DNA from: Volutella citrinella
Lineage: Eukaryota > Ascomycota > Sordariomycetes > Hypocreales > Nectriaceae
Length of the DNA: 64,000 nt
Reading direction: 5' to 3'
Assembly: GCA_034401135.1 (NCBI GenBank)
Contig: JAWZSP010000004.1
Coordinates: 4,092,001 to 4,156,000 of the forward strand
Positions within the stretch are counted from its first letter, which is position 1, and each line of letters begins with the position of its first letter. Positions 37,272 to 48,183 of this stretch are shown here, piece by piece. The translations under genes were made by a program, and so were the position numbers. Under the pieces are notes generated by a model. That model made no database searches and was not told the origin of the DNA. It saw only the letters and a list, made by a program, of their open reading frames with translations.

Positions 37272-38382
37272 ATGGCTCCAAATCTCGCAGATTGCGATAT
37301 CCTCGTTTTTGATATCGGTAAGGACAGAGATTGCTAAGCCCACTTTGGCCCCCTCCGCCGTCGCAAGTCGGGTACCCGGGCTTGGATTGGTTGTGCTGCC
37401 ATTGGCTGCTTCTTTTATTGCCTTGCAATTACACACTCAAGCCGTACTCTCCCTCGAGCTCGACTGTTTGTCTAACTTTGGCTTGTTGCAGAGGGTACCG
37501 TCTGCCCCATCTCATTCGTCAAGGATGTCCTGGTAAGCCTCCATTTCTTTCACCCGTCTTCTTCGTCAATCCATGTTCACCCTTCCCGGGTGAGGCGTTC
37601 GCCCAGATCCTGGTTTTGATGTCCGCCATGGCTGGGATGCATGCACGGGTCGCGCCTTGCGCCAGCCTCCCGTCTCACCGACTTTGCCTTAGTGCTGCCA
37701 AACACCGTATCCGCGCATTGTGCATGCTGCTAACATCAAGTTTTTCTTTCCCCTGCGGTACTAGTTTCCTTATGCCGTTGATGCGCTGCCCAAGTTTTTG
37801 GATCAAGAGTGGGACAGCCCAACTTTTGCTCCGTATCGAGATGCCTTCCCAGAGCAGTATCGCCAGTCTCGATCCGAGTTCGAGGCCCACTTCCGCGATC
37901 TCGTTGCCCGCGATGTCAAGATCGCGTACCTGAAATCTCTTCAGGGAGTCCTGTGGCAGAAGGGCTACGCGTCTGGAGAGATCCTGGCCCCGCTGTTCGC
38001 TGACGTTGCGCCTTACTTCAACGCCGCGCAAGCCGCCGGAAAGAAGATCATCATCTATTCGTCCGGCTCAGTGCCGGCCCAGAAGCTTCTCTTTGGGCAT
38101 ACCAATGCCCAACCGTCTGACATGAAACCTCTCATCTCCGACTGGTTCGACACCGTCAATGCGGGACTCAAGACCGACGTGGCAAGCTACCGGGCCATTC
38201 TCTCCTCGCAGCCGGATGTGAGCCCGAAGCGGTGGACCTTCCTGAGCGACAACCTCGCCGAGGTGGAAGCCGCTATTCAGGCGGGAATGCGGAGTCTGCC
38301 CGTAACACGACCGGGCAACGCTCCTCTGCCGGCCGACAACCCGCTTTCCGCCAAGGCCATTTCCGAGTTCACCCTGAACTGA
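37272..38382 (+). CDS. utr4: Enolase-phosphatase E1 (methionine salvage)
   Basis: A HAD-superfamily enzyme of the methionine salvage pathway that enolises and then dephosphorylates 2,3-diketo-5-methylthiopentyl-1-phosphate. Exons: 37272-37317, 37492-37532 and 37765-38382, giving 234 residues, the normal size. HAD motif I is DIEGT, with D14 and E16, as is usual in this family. It is followed by TVCPISFVKDVLFPYAVD. Motif II is the serine in IIIYSSGS, and the later GLKTDVASY and FLSDNLAEVEAA blocks match motifs III and IV. The 41-nt second exon encodes EGTVCPISFVKDVL. The two introns are long for this window (174 and 232 nt). It converges on BMT2. Confidence 0.95.
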
Positions 38383-38766
38383 AGAAGGGTATGGAAAATG
38401 ATGGAAATCGGCCAAGGCTGCTGATGTGGCCCTTTTGCGATGGAGTTGTCGTAACAACACATCACTAGAGATGCGAGTGACATAATCTGAGACCGATCCA
38501 TCATATTAGCTCGTGCCGTGTGATTTAGCTGCCCCATCTGGATTCCCCATGGTTTCCCTTCTGAGACGTTGGTGGAGGCTTCGCGGGCATCCGGGATATG
38601 AGTCAGTGTCCGTCAGAACGATATCGGACTTTTGCTCCATGCAATGTGTTGGCCGACCTGAGTCTTCCCATATGTTTCCTCATCCTTCGCGCAAGACTCC
38701 TCTGGTTGGGCAGACATGCATGTTCCAAATTTGCCGGTGCCCATGACCACCTCCTTTTCCATTGCA
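38383..38766. other. Convergent intergenic region, UTR4 / BMT2
   Basis: 384 bp of 3' flanks with no gene-like frame. Confidence 0.6.
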
Positions 38767-39642
38767 TTAGACCGAGTGACGTGGAGATGCCTTCAGGGTC
38801 ACGACGAAGTTGTTTCGTGTCCTTCCAGGATTGATTTCCTTCTTTGCAAAGTTGATCTGACCCATGGTTTTCGTCCCTGCTCTCTTCCACAGCGTATATG
38901 CCAGTTTATGAGTCATCTTCGACTTGAGTAAAGTGTAGCCAAGGATGGTCATCAGCTCTTCCAACCGGGAGGATGTAAAGTATCGTGAATTGTCCACACA
39001 GCTGCGAGGCAGGACCAAGAAAAGTGACGGGAAATGCGGCGCTGCTGCTGCTTCTTGGTCGGATTCCTCTCGAAGGAAGGATAGTGTGCGCAAAAGCATC
39101 TGGCCACGCCCTTCGGCCTCGGGCACAAAGTTGAGCACCAGGCTCAGCGAGATGATGTCAAACGTCTCGGACTCATCCTTGGGTAGCGGACGTTCCATAA
39201 AGTCCTGTTGCTTGATTCCGGGCTCCTGGCTATTGAGGTCGATATGCTGAATGTCAAAAATCCCACTCGTGGAACAAGCATTTTGGGTACTTAGGGACCC
39301 AACCTCGAGCATACTCAGTGATTTCGGCCGTTTCTTGAGCTCTGATACTGGCAGCCATTCAAGAAGGACCCTGGATGTATCACCACCACGGTCGATACTC
39401 TGTCCTTGAAGGCTGGCCTTTTGGTAGTGATCAAGTCCGCCCATCTTGGCGAGATCCGATGTAATCTGCGCCTCTGTTTCTTTGTCGCCCTGCGCAATAG
39501 CCTGGCGACGCTTTTTCTCCAGCTGATGGTGAGTGTTGATGAGCGCTCGGCTGGCTTTCCGAGACATTGATCGAGAAGACCTGACGGTGGGAGGCCGGCC
39601 ACTTGACAGGCTCTTTGTCCTCGTTTGCTTTTTGGCAACCAT
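38767..39642 (-). CDS. bmt2: 25S rRNA adenine-N1 methyltransferase Bmt2
   Basis: In yeast Bmt2 makes m1A2142 in 25S rRNA in the nucleolus. This single-exon protein has 291 residues. The N-terminus is basic (MVAKKQTRTKSLSSGRPPTV), fitting nucleolar import. The family signature GGLDHYQKAS is at 68-77, followed by RGGDTSRVLLEWL. The SAM-binding motif LEVGS starts at 112, with the acidic strand IQHIDLNSQ about 20 residues later and the FDIISLSLVLNFVP motif-IV region further on. The C-terminus contains VLPRSCVDNSRY and ELMTILGY, also typical. It is divergent from ribosomal protein uL23 across a 507-bp shared promoter. Confidence 0.93.
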   Translation of the reverse strand: MVAKKQTRTKSLSSGRPPTVRSSRSMSRKASRALINTHHQLEKKRRQAIAQGDKETEAQITSDLAKMGGLDHYQKASLQGQSIDRGGDTSRVLLEWLPVSELKKRPKSLSMLEVGSLSTQNACSTSGIFDIQHIDLNSQEPGIKQQDFMERPLPKDESETFDIISLSLVLNFVPEAEGRGQMLLRTLSFLREESDQEAAAAPHFPSLFLVLPRSCVDNSRYFTSSRLEELMTILGYTLLKSKMTHKLAYTLWKRAGTKTMGQINFAKKEINPGRTRNNFVVTLKASPRHSV

Positions 39643-39967
39643 TTTGTCTGGCCTTGGCTGATTAGAGATTAAGATCTTGGAGTTTTAAGTCTTTCCACAG
39701 GAACGAAGCGATCCTTCGTCGTCGGGTCTCAGAATGGCATGAGGCTCTGAACACAAATAGATGGTGTTTTATGACGGCGATGGATGAGAGGCTAGATAGC
39801 CACGAACAATATGATGCTGGCCATTATCGCACTTGATCGGTGTGCTCATTGAATGGCTTTTTCGTCTGCGTTTCCTTGATTCTGTAAGTCGTCGCAGCGA
39901 CCATGACTTTTGCTTGGCCCGAGCGTCAAGAGCTGCTTACTTAACCCAGCCAGATTGAAAAAGTTCG

Positions 39968-39977
39968 GTCACGTGAC
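39968..39977. promoter_or_regulatory. E-box palindrome GTCACGTGAC
   Basis: A perfect 10-bp palindrome with a CACGTG core, the site of bHLH factors such as Cbf1. It is 182 bp from the RPL25 start and 326 bp from the BMT2 start. Confidence 0.6.
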
Positions 39978-39995
39978 AAAGATATAGCAACCAAA

Positions 39996-40000
39996 CCAAT
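39996..40000 (+). promoter_or_regulatory. CCAAT box
   Basis: The sequence ACCAATCAG matches the Hap/CBF consensus including the flanking CA. It lies 19 bp after the E-box. Confidence 0.5.
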
Positions 40001-40019
40001 CAGAGAGTCGGGTTGGCCC

Positions 40020-40027
40020 AACCCTAA
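40020..40027 (+). promoter_or_regulatory. AACCCTAA element (Tbf1/Rap1-type)
   Basis: One telomere-like unit 123 bp upstream of the RPL25 start. It is a single unit, so it is a promoter element and not telomeric DNA. Confidence 0.55.
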
Positions 40028-40149
40028 TCCGCAATCCACACAATCTATTTTCTCGGTCGCACTTCCCACCCAGCTCTTCGATTCTTGCAACCCTTCACGC
40101 CAACCGACAACCACAAGCTCAACGACCCTTGTGCCCACCAACCGACGAA

Positions 40150-40939
40150 ATGGCCGGAACCAAGAAAGGTACGGAGTGACAGCCCTATTGTCAATCCGCT
40201 GCAGCAATCATATCGATCGGCTCGACGACGACGGAGGGGGAAGCACGGCCAGGCTCGCGCACGACGGGCTTCCCGACGATGTCCTCTCTTCTTTCCGCAT
40301 CATGCAGCAGCAGATTTTGCGAGTTCTGAATAAGAGCGATTGCTGATGCGACTTCTCATGTAGCCGCCCCCAAGGGCTCCAAGCAGGCCAACGCTGCCGC
40401 CAAGGCCGCTCTCAAGGGCGTAAGTTTGACACTCACCATTCACGATTTTTTTTTCGTCGGGGCAGAGGGGACTAACGATGATGCTTCGACGTATAGACCA
40501 ACTCCCACAAGAAGGTCAAGGCCCGCTACAGCACCTCCTTCCACCGCCCCAAGACCCTGGTCCTGTCCCGATCGCCCAAGTACCCCCGCAAGGCCATCCC
40601 TCACCAGCCCCGTCTTGATGAGCACAAGATCGTCATCCACCCTCTCAACACCGAGAGCGCCATGAAGAAGATGGAGGAGAACAACACCCTCGTCTTCATC
40701 GTCGACGTCAAGGCCAACAAGGCCCAGATCAAGCTGGCCCTCAAGAAGCTCTATGACATCGACTGCCTCAAGATCAACACCCTGATCCGGTATGGCTCTC
40801 CCCAGTTCTCAAGAATCTGGCGCAATGGATGTGCTAACCTGTAACCTACAGCCCCGACGGCTCCAAGAAGGCCTACGCCCGCCTCACCCCCGATGTCGAT
40901 GCTCTCGACATCGCTGCCAACAAGCTGTCCCTTGTTTAA
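40150..40939 (+). CDS. rpl25: 60S ribosomal protein L25 (uL23)
   Basis: Binds 25S rRNA domain III at the exit tunnel rim, where SRP and chaperones dock. Exons: 40150-40168, 40364-40419, 40497-40789 and 40852-40939, giving 151 residues. The lysine/alanine-rich eukaryotic extension ([21 protein letters not shown]) precedes [32 protein letters not shown], then [20 protein letters not shown] and [20 protein letters not shown]. It ends at [12 protein letters not shown]. The first exon codes for only six complete residues, and intron 1 is the longest (195 nt), a common ribosomal-protein gene layout. It shares its promoter with BMT2 and converges on TIM8. Confidence 0.97.
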
Positions 40940-41505
40940 GCAAATAAAAGCATTGTTGGTTTGGCGTGTTTTGGGCTGGTTTTGGTCTTCTGAAATGCAC
41001 GGTATTGGGCATCGGAAAAAGGCGCATTAAAGAGCTTGTCGTTTTAGAGTGCAAATGATGATGAATTCAAGACCACCCAAGCCACCGTTTATGACGTTTC
41101 CTCCTAGAGTGATTGTAAAACTGCGACTGTTAGCATGTCCGTGGAAGTTCTGCATCTGATCCAATGTCTTAGTATCATGGGTGCGTAGGATGCATATAAC
41201 TGCTTGCTTTCTCAGTGTTTGCTTTGTTGTCCAGTGCCTTTCGCCGGGGATGTCCCACCCCAGGAGGCCTTTTTAGTCTCTGATTCTAGAGATGAACTTG
41301 ATTATGATACATGGCGGGTGCTACCCCAGCCTGAAGAGATGGGTTGACGCCGATGCTTTCCGTAAGCCGTGTCCTAACTGATCCGTCCTTGTACACTTTA
41401 TATATCTCCCTTCTCTTTACTGTACAGATGCGCCCATTGGTTGTCCGTCGATGCGGCGTGTGTCCAAAAACCCAACCTCAACTCCGTCATCCGTAGGGGA
41501 GCGCC
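40940..41505. other. Convergent intergenic region, RPL25 / TIM8
   Basis: 566 bp. An AATAAA hexamer sits just after the RPL25 stop. On the TIM8 side the flank is T-rich (41395-41425). No gene is seen. Confidence 0.6.
40943..40948 (+). terminator. Possible polyadenylation signal AATAAA
   Basis: It starts four bases after the RPL25 stop codon, which would imply a very short 3' UTR if used alone. It may act only as an upstream positioning element. Confidence 0.3.
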
Positions 41506-41918
41506 TTAAGAGGACTTCATGTTCTCGAGGTACTTCATCGTCATCATGTTCATGTCGAGGAATCGGCCGACGCAGTTGGTCAGGCAGCCCTCCTCGTACT
41601 TGTCGAGCTTGGGGTTCTTGACAGTGCCGGTGATGCACTTGCTCCAGCAAACGCCGGTCAGGTGGTGAGTCTCTGCGGAGCGGCAAGCGCAAATGTCAGC
41701 AAGCGATCACGGACAAGAAAAGAACAGTGGCCCTATTCAATGGATGTAGGACGAGGCCAAGGGGTGTCCCGGGGCGAAGCGGGATGAGGGAAGTGCTCAC
41801 GGGCTTGCAGGTTGGCGCGCGTCTGCTGGTTGGCGAGGAACTGGCGCAGCTCCTCCTTGTCCTTGTCGTTGAGCTTGTCGACATCGAGGTTGTCAAGCTG
41901 GGGCTGAGAGGCGCTCAT
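41506..41918 (-). CDS. tim8: Mitochondrial intermembrane-space chaperone Tim8
   Basis: A small TIM chaperone that, with Tim13, carries hydrophobic precursors across the intermembrane space. Exons: 41918-41801 and 41672-41506, giving 94 residues. The twin CX3C motifs are C48-WSK-C52 and C69-LTN-C73, separated by 16 residues as required for the disulfide-braced hairpin. The N-terminal helix [18 protein letters not shown] and the [13 protein letters not shown] linker favour Tim8 over Tim9, Tim10 and Tim13. There is no cleavable presequence, as expected for a Mia40 substrate. One intron of 128 nt follows codon 39. Confidence 0.92.
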
Positions 41919-42538
41919 GATGGCTGAGTGTGTGGTCGGGGTACGGATGGAGGGATTGGCGATGGGCGATGTGTGGTTGATGTTGTTGCTGGCTCAAATC
42001 AGGAATTTTAGATTGTCACAGCGCCGGCCCAATGACGGCTTGCTCTTTTGGGTGCTGATGACCCACCCTACTCGGCAGAGTACGACCAGTATGCTCCGAA
42101 CACTTTGCACCGAGTCATAGACAATGAGCAGTGGAAGGAATAAAAAAAGAGACCTTTCACAGATTCAATTCCTTTATTATTCGCCGTAAATACGACTAGG
42201 TTGGCTGGGATTATTTGCCACTGTCCAGCCGCGGCCTCTTTTTTGATTCTCACGAATATGGCTTCGCAGCCCGGAGAGTCCTTGGGCTCAGTAACGTGTT
42301 TGGCGCCATCGAAGAGTTTGGAGTAAATGAGGTTTGAATGTACGTCTAATAATGATAAACTGTTTCTGCTCTACTGTTATGACACACGAGCCACCGCCAA
42401 TTATGTTCCAGGAAGTAAACACAGAGGCAAGCATATGAACACGAGTCTATGAAGAAATGTAAGGGGCCACACAACAAGGCGACGGGCTTTCTACCCAGTT
42501 GACCATAACTTGAGGGAACGGCACAACTAGGCACGCGA
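41919..42538. other. Intergenic region, TIM8 promoter and CorA-transporter 3' flank
   Basis: 620 bp between two minus-strand genes. The TIM8-proximal part is GT-rich. No gene is seen. Confidence 0.55.
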
Positions 42539-44449
42539 CTAGATCCAGCGGGCGCGTCGCGCAACAGCCAGGATGATAATGCAAGTGAGCAGCATGAAGC
42601 CAACAATGCCAAAGAAGGGTCCGAGGCTTGGCTCTCCATCCGACTTGAACGGAACTGTGACGTTCATTCCGAACAGACCGCTGACCAAGTTGAGAGGAAC
42701 GAGGACGGAAGCCAAGAAGGTCATCTTGCTCAGCACCTTGTTGGTCTCCGTTCCCTGCGAAATGCTGTTGATGGACAGCGTGGCCAGGTAATTGCTGTGG
42801 GATCGGGAAAGGATCTTCTCAAAGTGGCCGAGGTTGGTAGCCATGGTCACGACGTGATCTTGGATGTCACCGAGATACATCCCAATGTCCATCCGCGGTG
42901 TCACCCGGTAGTTCTCGTTGCAACGCTTCGTGAATCCTCGAAGCACATCGGCCTTGCCGCCGAGGAGCCGCAGCAGCGCCATGCAGTTCTTGCGAACACG
43001 GCCGATGGAGCGGAGGAACGAGTTCGAGTCATCATCCTCCCGCATGATGAACACCTCGTCCTCAATTGCATCGGCCTCAACCTCAATTTCTCGAATGGCG
43101 GGTCCGAACGAGTCGACAATGTCGTCGCTTTGCACCAGTCAGTCTCCTGTTCCGCATGAGGCAAAATCGCCGGTTTAAGGCGCAACTTACATGAGAGCGT
43201 AACAGATCCAGTCGCTGCTAAGCGAGACGTAGTCCTTCAGAGCAGTGATTCTCCTGCGGACGCACGTCGCGTGCGAGTTCGGGGCGAAGCTGAAGCTCAG
43301 TGTGCCCTCCCGGAACACAATGACATAGACATGGCAGGGCTCATACTCCTTGCCGTCAGGCTCCTCCACAATCTTGAAGGAGCGGAAACAAGCAAAGTAG
43401 TACGAAGGGAAGAGCTCAATCTTCTCGCGGGCTTCCTGAGTGATGATGTCTTCAATAGTCAGGGGGTGGATTCCAAAGGCCTTGCAGATGCCCTGCACCT
43501 CCTCTTTGGTGGCAGAGTTGATGTTGAGCCACCAGACACCATCGGCCTCGTCCTCTGGCAGCTCGAAGAGGCCTCGAATATCCTCTCCAGGAAGAACAAG
43601 ATCACCGAATTCCGCGGCGTGAATGGTTGACTCCCATGCCGACGAGAAGAAGCTGAAGCGGTTGGGATCAATGGGTGGAGCCGGAATCTTTTCGTGGGCA
43701 TGGACTTCTATCTTCTCCTTGATCACCTCATCCGATGGAGTATCCAGAATGTCGCCGTCGATGGTGGCCACCTGGTTGAGCCGAGAGCCGGCGGCTTGCT
43801 CGCGGAGGTCTGTGAAGCTTTGGGAGACAGACTCTTGGCGGCTCAATTCACGAGATGCCTGCTCGGCGGCGATGAAATTCTCCAGATAGTCAAAATCGAT
43901 GTGCAACTGGTCCTTGCGATGGTTGTCCTGGAGGGGGAAGCAAACGTCCTCCTCGACAGTCTTGTTGGTCACAAAGCTGGACGAGTCGTCATCGTCATCA
44001 ATGGTGACAGGCTTGCTTCGGTAGCTGCGCCTGCTGGCGATAGACCCGACCCTGCTTGCAGCATCATCGAGATCAACTCTGGCCTCGGACACGGACAGCC
44101 CACGCTCACGGCGTCGAGCATGAGCAAAGGCCTTGACCGAGTTTGGTGGCGAAACGGATCTTCCATCCTGCACAGTCTCAACCGTGGGGCGACGCTCACG
44201 GCGCTCGGTTGGAGAGGCGTCGCCAGGGGCGTCCTCATCAATGATGGCCTCCTCGAAATCGCGGATTCGAATCGCAGGAGTGTTCATTTCGTTGTCAACC
44301 TGCCTGGAGTTGTACAGGCTATCAAATGTTCCTCGGCGGGGTCTTTCGTGTTGGTGGTGAGGAGACGAAGAGACATGGTGGTGGTGGTCATCCAGCTCAG
44401 GGACGGGGGCACCCTGAGTGGGTTTGGTGTTCTCGCCGTGGTCAGACAT
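42539..44449 (-). CDS. CorA-type Mg2+ transporter (Alr1/Mnr2 group)
   Basis: A membrane Mg2+ channel/transporter of 615 residues. Exons: 44449-43191 and 43127-42539. The long, acidic and Ser/Arg-rich N-terminus (about 200 residues, with phosphorylatable RRxS repeats) is typical of fungal Alr/Mnr2 proteins. The family mark CFPLQDNHRKDQLHIDFDYL follows, then the CorA soluble domain. Two membrane helices lie near 554-572 and 590-609, with the selectivity motif GMN at 573-575 at the end of the first. Alr1 is at the plasma membrane and Mnr2 in the vacuole; sequence alone does not decide. The intron ends in AAG instead of YAG, but only that acceptor keeps the frame and gives ICYALIDDIVDSF. Confidence 0.93.
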
Positions 44450-46014
44450 TGTGGCTTGTCGATGAAGCTTGTTCGATCTTTGTTGATGCCGATTTGGTCG
44501 AGATGCGTCTTTGACAGGTTTGGAGGGGGACGAGTTCCGAGGACGGAGGGCGGAGGAGGGTTGAGCTGGGAGATTCAGACTCCCATAGTTTGGTATCAGT
44601 TGCTGGCAATGTCTGTGAGTCCAGAGACAATATGCCCGGCGCGACGGGGGCGCGCCGAGGGTTGATTAGGTCAAAACCGTGATCCGCGATGTGGCGGAAT
44701 CACCAGATAGGCGTCAGGAGATCCAGGGGTTGAGGGGCAAGCAGTAGAGATATTGTAGCGAAAGTCGTGGTAAACCCAGTTAGGGGGGCTTCTTGTTGAC
44801 TCCGCTGTAAACCCAGGAGCCGGGACCCAGGAGCGAAGAAAAGACGACTCGGTAGAAAGCGTGTGAAGCCAACTTGAAGGCGGGAGGTGAGATGGGCGGA
44901 ACGCCGGCTACTTGCGAGGGCGGGCGACGATGCTGGTGGCGATCAAGCCTTTGGGGAGACCAGAGGCGTTGATGTTGAGGTTAAGCGGCTTATCGATGGA
45001 GATGAAAGCGGCGGCGGTGTTCAAGACGGAGCAAGAGAGCATCAGCTTGGACGATGGGTTGAAGCAACCTTTTTCTTTGTTTGGCGGCCTGAACAAGGGA
45101 GTCCGGGCTTGATATAGAGCAAGGGTCGACGGGTCAGCCAAAGCGCTGAAGCGAGCGGAGCAGGATCAGGGGCCGAAATTGACGAGATTGCCAGCAAAAG
45201 TGGTCTATCGTCGGTTTGGACGGGCGAGTGTTGCAGCAAAAAGTTACTGTGAAGGGAAGAAGAGAGAATATAAAAGACGAAGATGAAGTTGAGGGAGAAA
45301 AGCTGGATCAAAAGCTGGATGGTGGGAGACGCAAGCAAGACCGGGGGGCGTGAGCGAGTTGCCGTTAGTCAGTCGCCGTAAAGCGTAAAATTTGTGCTCA
45401 TACCCATAGGGCCCGGCTCCAGGGAGCCGATGTCACAAGCCAACCCACCTCGGGCTAAAAAAAAAAACCAATGACAGAGAGGGGTCCGCTGGGATTTCCG
45501 AAACGGCGCACCTGAGAGGCTGGGAGAGCACGCTGCTGCAGGCTCTTACGGGGCGGGCCCATTGAGACAGTTGGGCCTGGAGGGGGCCAGGGGCCTATAG
45601 GCTGGCTCGGACACCCGTACTGTTTAGTGGGTGAGGTCCTGCCGTGCTGCCCGTGCTGCCGGTTCTGCCGCCGATGGGGCGTTACCAGGTTTGGGCACCG
45701 AGGATGCGCCACACGCGGCCTGTTTTGGGGGCAGCTTTGCGCCACAGCACGTCCTCAGCCTGGCCACCCTGATGCAGCGATTGGTCTCGGCGCTGTAGCC
45801 AGCGTGGTCAGTCAGCGTGTTTGGTTGATACGTAGATCACCATCACCCAAAACCTACGTCTGGAAGCTCTAAGTTCAAACCATTGCGACCTTGGTGCCCC
45901 TACCCTCCACACCAGACATCTCCTATCGAATTCTCAGCTCTGCTGCTCTGCAGACCGCGACGGTAGCAACCGATACGTAGCTCGTTCTCTTCATCCGTCC
46001 ACGTATCACCCATC
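44450..46014. other. Divergent intergenic region, CorA transporter / SPC1
   Basis: 1.57 kb containing both promoters. A 16-bp palindrome with arms CGGCTCC/GGAGCCG lies at 45414-45429, and an A11 run at about 45459-45469. A 77-codon minus-strand frame at 44908-45141 has no recognisable domain and was not called. Confidence 0.5.
45414..45429. repeat. 16-bp palindrome, arms CGGCTCC/GGAGCCG
   Basis: Perfect 7-bp arms around AG. CGG triplets at both ends in inverted orientation resemble zinc-cluster (Zn2Cys6) sites. That reading is inference. Confidence 0.45.
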
Positions 46015-46443
46015 ATGGCGGAGCAGATCCTCGACCAGGTGCGAGATGTCGTTGATGGCCAGATTGTACGGGTTCCCATTCTCGACATGAACTCCATGCG
46101 TGCTAACACACTGTATAGGACTTTGAAGGCCAGAAAGTTGCCGAGTTCCTCAGCAATATCCTTCTGATCATCTCGGGTGTACGCGCCATCCATTCTCCTC
46201 CCCTCCCCATCCACCTCGCACGTGCCGAAACATCAAGCTAACAGCTAGTCACACCAGGTTCTCTCCTTCGCCAGCGGTTACTTCACACAAGACATAAAGC
46301 TCGCGGTGTACGTGGGACTGGGCGGCACGGCCTTGACGTTCCTCGCCGTGGTGCCTCCGTGGCCCTTCTTCAACAAGCACCCGGTCAAGTGGCTACCAGC
46401 GGGATATGCAGCACAGCTGGCGGCAAGCAAAGCGCGTCAATAA
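46015..46443 (+). CDS. spc1: Signal peptidase complex subunit Spc1 (SPCS1)
   Basis: A small non-catalytic subunit of the ER signal peptidase complex. Exons: 46015-46065, 46119-46178 and 46258-46443, giving 98 residues. The conserved DFEGQKVAEFLSNILLIISG leads into the first membrane helix (VLSFASGYF). A short lumenal turn (TQDIKLAV) precedes the second helix (YVGLGGTALTFLAVVPPWPFF). NKHPVKWLPAG follows on the cytosolic side. All introns are phase 0, and intron 1 has a textbook branch site (GCTAACA). It converges on HRT1 with only 166 bp between the stop codons. Confidence 0.95.
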
Positions 46444-46589
46444 GTAAAGAACGGCCTTGTTTTGTAACTCGACGGAGCGGTGGTTTTATTTTGTGTGTAC
46501 ACATATCGCAGCCCAAAAGAAGACGTTACTTGGGACTGTCCCAATCTTCTGTGCTGCCTCCGTCTCTATTTGGTTGTTCTCTTCCTTCA

Positions 46590-47126
<537 letters not shown>

Positions 47127-48183
47127 GATGGGCAGACTGCTTTCGCGGGCGTAGGCTAGTTTCTTGTCGAGTTATTTGTTCGCACACGCGGCGTCTCCCA
47201 AAAACCAAGCTGAACAGGCCTGGCAGCAGGGACTTGGTCGGTGTTCGTGGGGCAAGTTGCGCCGGTGGAGGGTAGGTAGGCAGCTCGGCGGCGGTGGAGG
47301 ACGAGGTGGAGCGGCAGCTACGGGTTCCGTTAGTGTTCGTGTGCGTGGTATGAGTCCCCGAGGATCGACCCGGAGCTCATAGGGTTGCTGTTGTGGGAGT
47401 CCTGTACCTTGATGGCAGGTCGGGGCCGCTGGATGTTTGAGGTCGTGGATGAGAGCTTGTCGATTCACTCCGCCTTGCTGACTCTAGGCAAACAGACGAC
47501 CAAAGGCAGCTGGGCAGGTACCACAAAGACCGAGAGCGTCCGTGCTTAGCTTGCGCTTGAGTGGCCAAATCGGGCGTGCTGTGGGGCAAAGCCGAGCCGG
47601 GTACCTTCCAGCTCTGTTGTAGTGTTAAGGTACATCCACCTTATCCCCCTCCACTTCCCTTGTCCATCGAGAGCGAGGGGCTGAGGCGGAACCCATGGCG
47701 GGGTATTTGGCACTGGGAGCACCGATTGAATGAGGATCTGAATGGCGAGGAAGCGCGTGAAAAAGCCATTTGGGTGCCTCCTTGGGAAAATAGGAGCGAG
47801 GATGGTTTTCGATGCATTTTCTATCGAGCACTGCACATTTAATAGAAGTACTATAGCACTCTAGCAGATGTGCCACTGATGCTGAAGTCTACACTGGGGC
47901 GCAGAGCAAGCGCCGCTATCGCCCACTCGCTCGTGGAGGGGAAAAAAAAAAGTTGCCCGCCGGGGCGATTTGCATACTAGGTTCGTCATCCCAACTTCCT
48001 AAGCAGGAGCTGGAACCTCGCTCGTGAGCCAATTCCAGTCTTCGCCGTTACTCAGACCTCTCCTCTCTTTCAAAAGGCTAGCTTGGCCTTTGGAGCACTG
48101 GAAGGGATACCAGTCAAGTCGACTTTCAGCGCCAATTGCCTTCGAACCCATCCTCCCCGGACCTCGAGCCGTTTACCCAAATC
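47127..48183. promoter_or_regulatory. Divergent intergenic region, HRT1 / ADE5,7
   Basis: 1.06 kb with both promoters. A TGACTC core, the Bas1/Gcn4-type site that controls purine genes in yeast, is at 47479-47484, about 700 bp before the ADE5,7 start. An A12 run lies at 47942-47953. No gene is seen. Confidence 0.45.

Larger units (their letters stand above)
39643..40149. promoter_or_regulatory. Shared divergent promoter, BMT2 / RPL25
   Basis: 507 bp between the two start codons. Three recognisable elements sit within 60 bp: GTCACGTGAC at 39968-39977, CCAAT at 39996-40000, and AACCCTAA at 40020-40027. The AACCCTAA/TAGGGTT and CACGTG types are known at ribosomal-protein genes in several ascomycetes (Tbf1/Rap1-like and Cbf1-like factors). 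Their use here is inferred. Confidence 0.6.

Noticed and set aside
40020..40027. Telomeric repeat
   Set aside because: Only one AACCCTAA unit, placed in a ribosomal-protein promoter; no tandem array.
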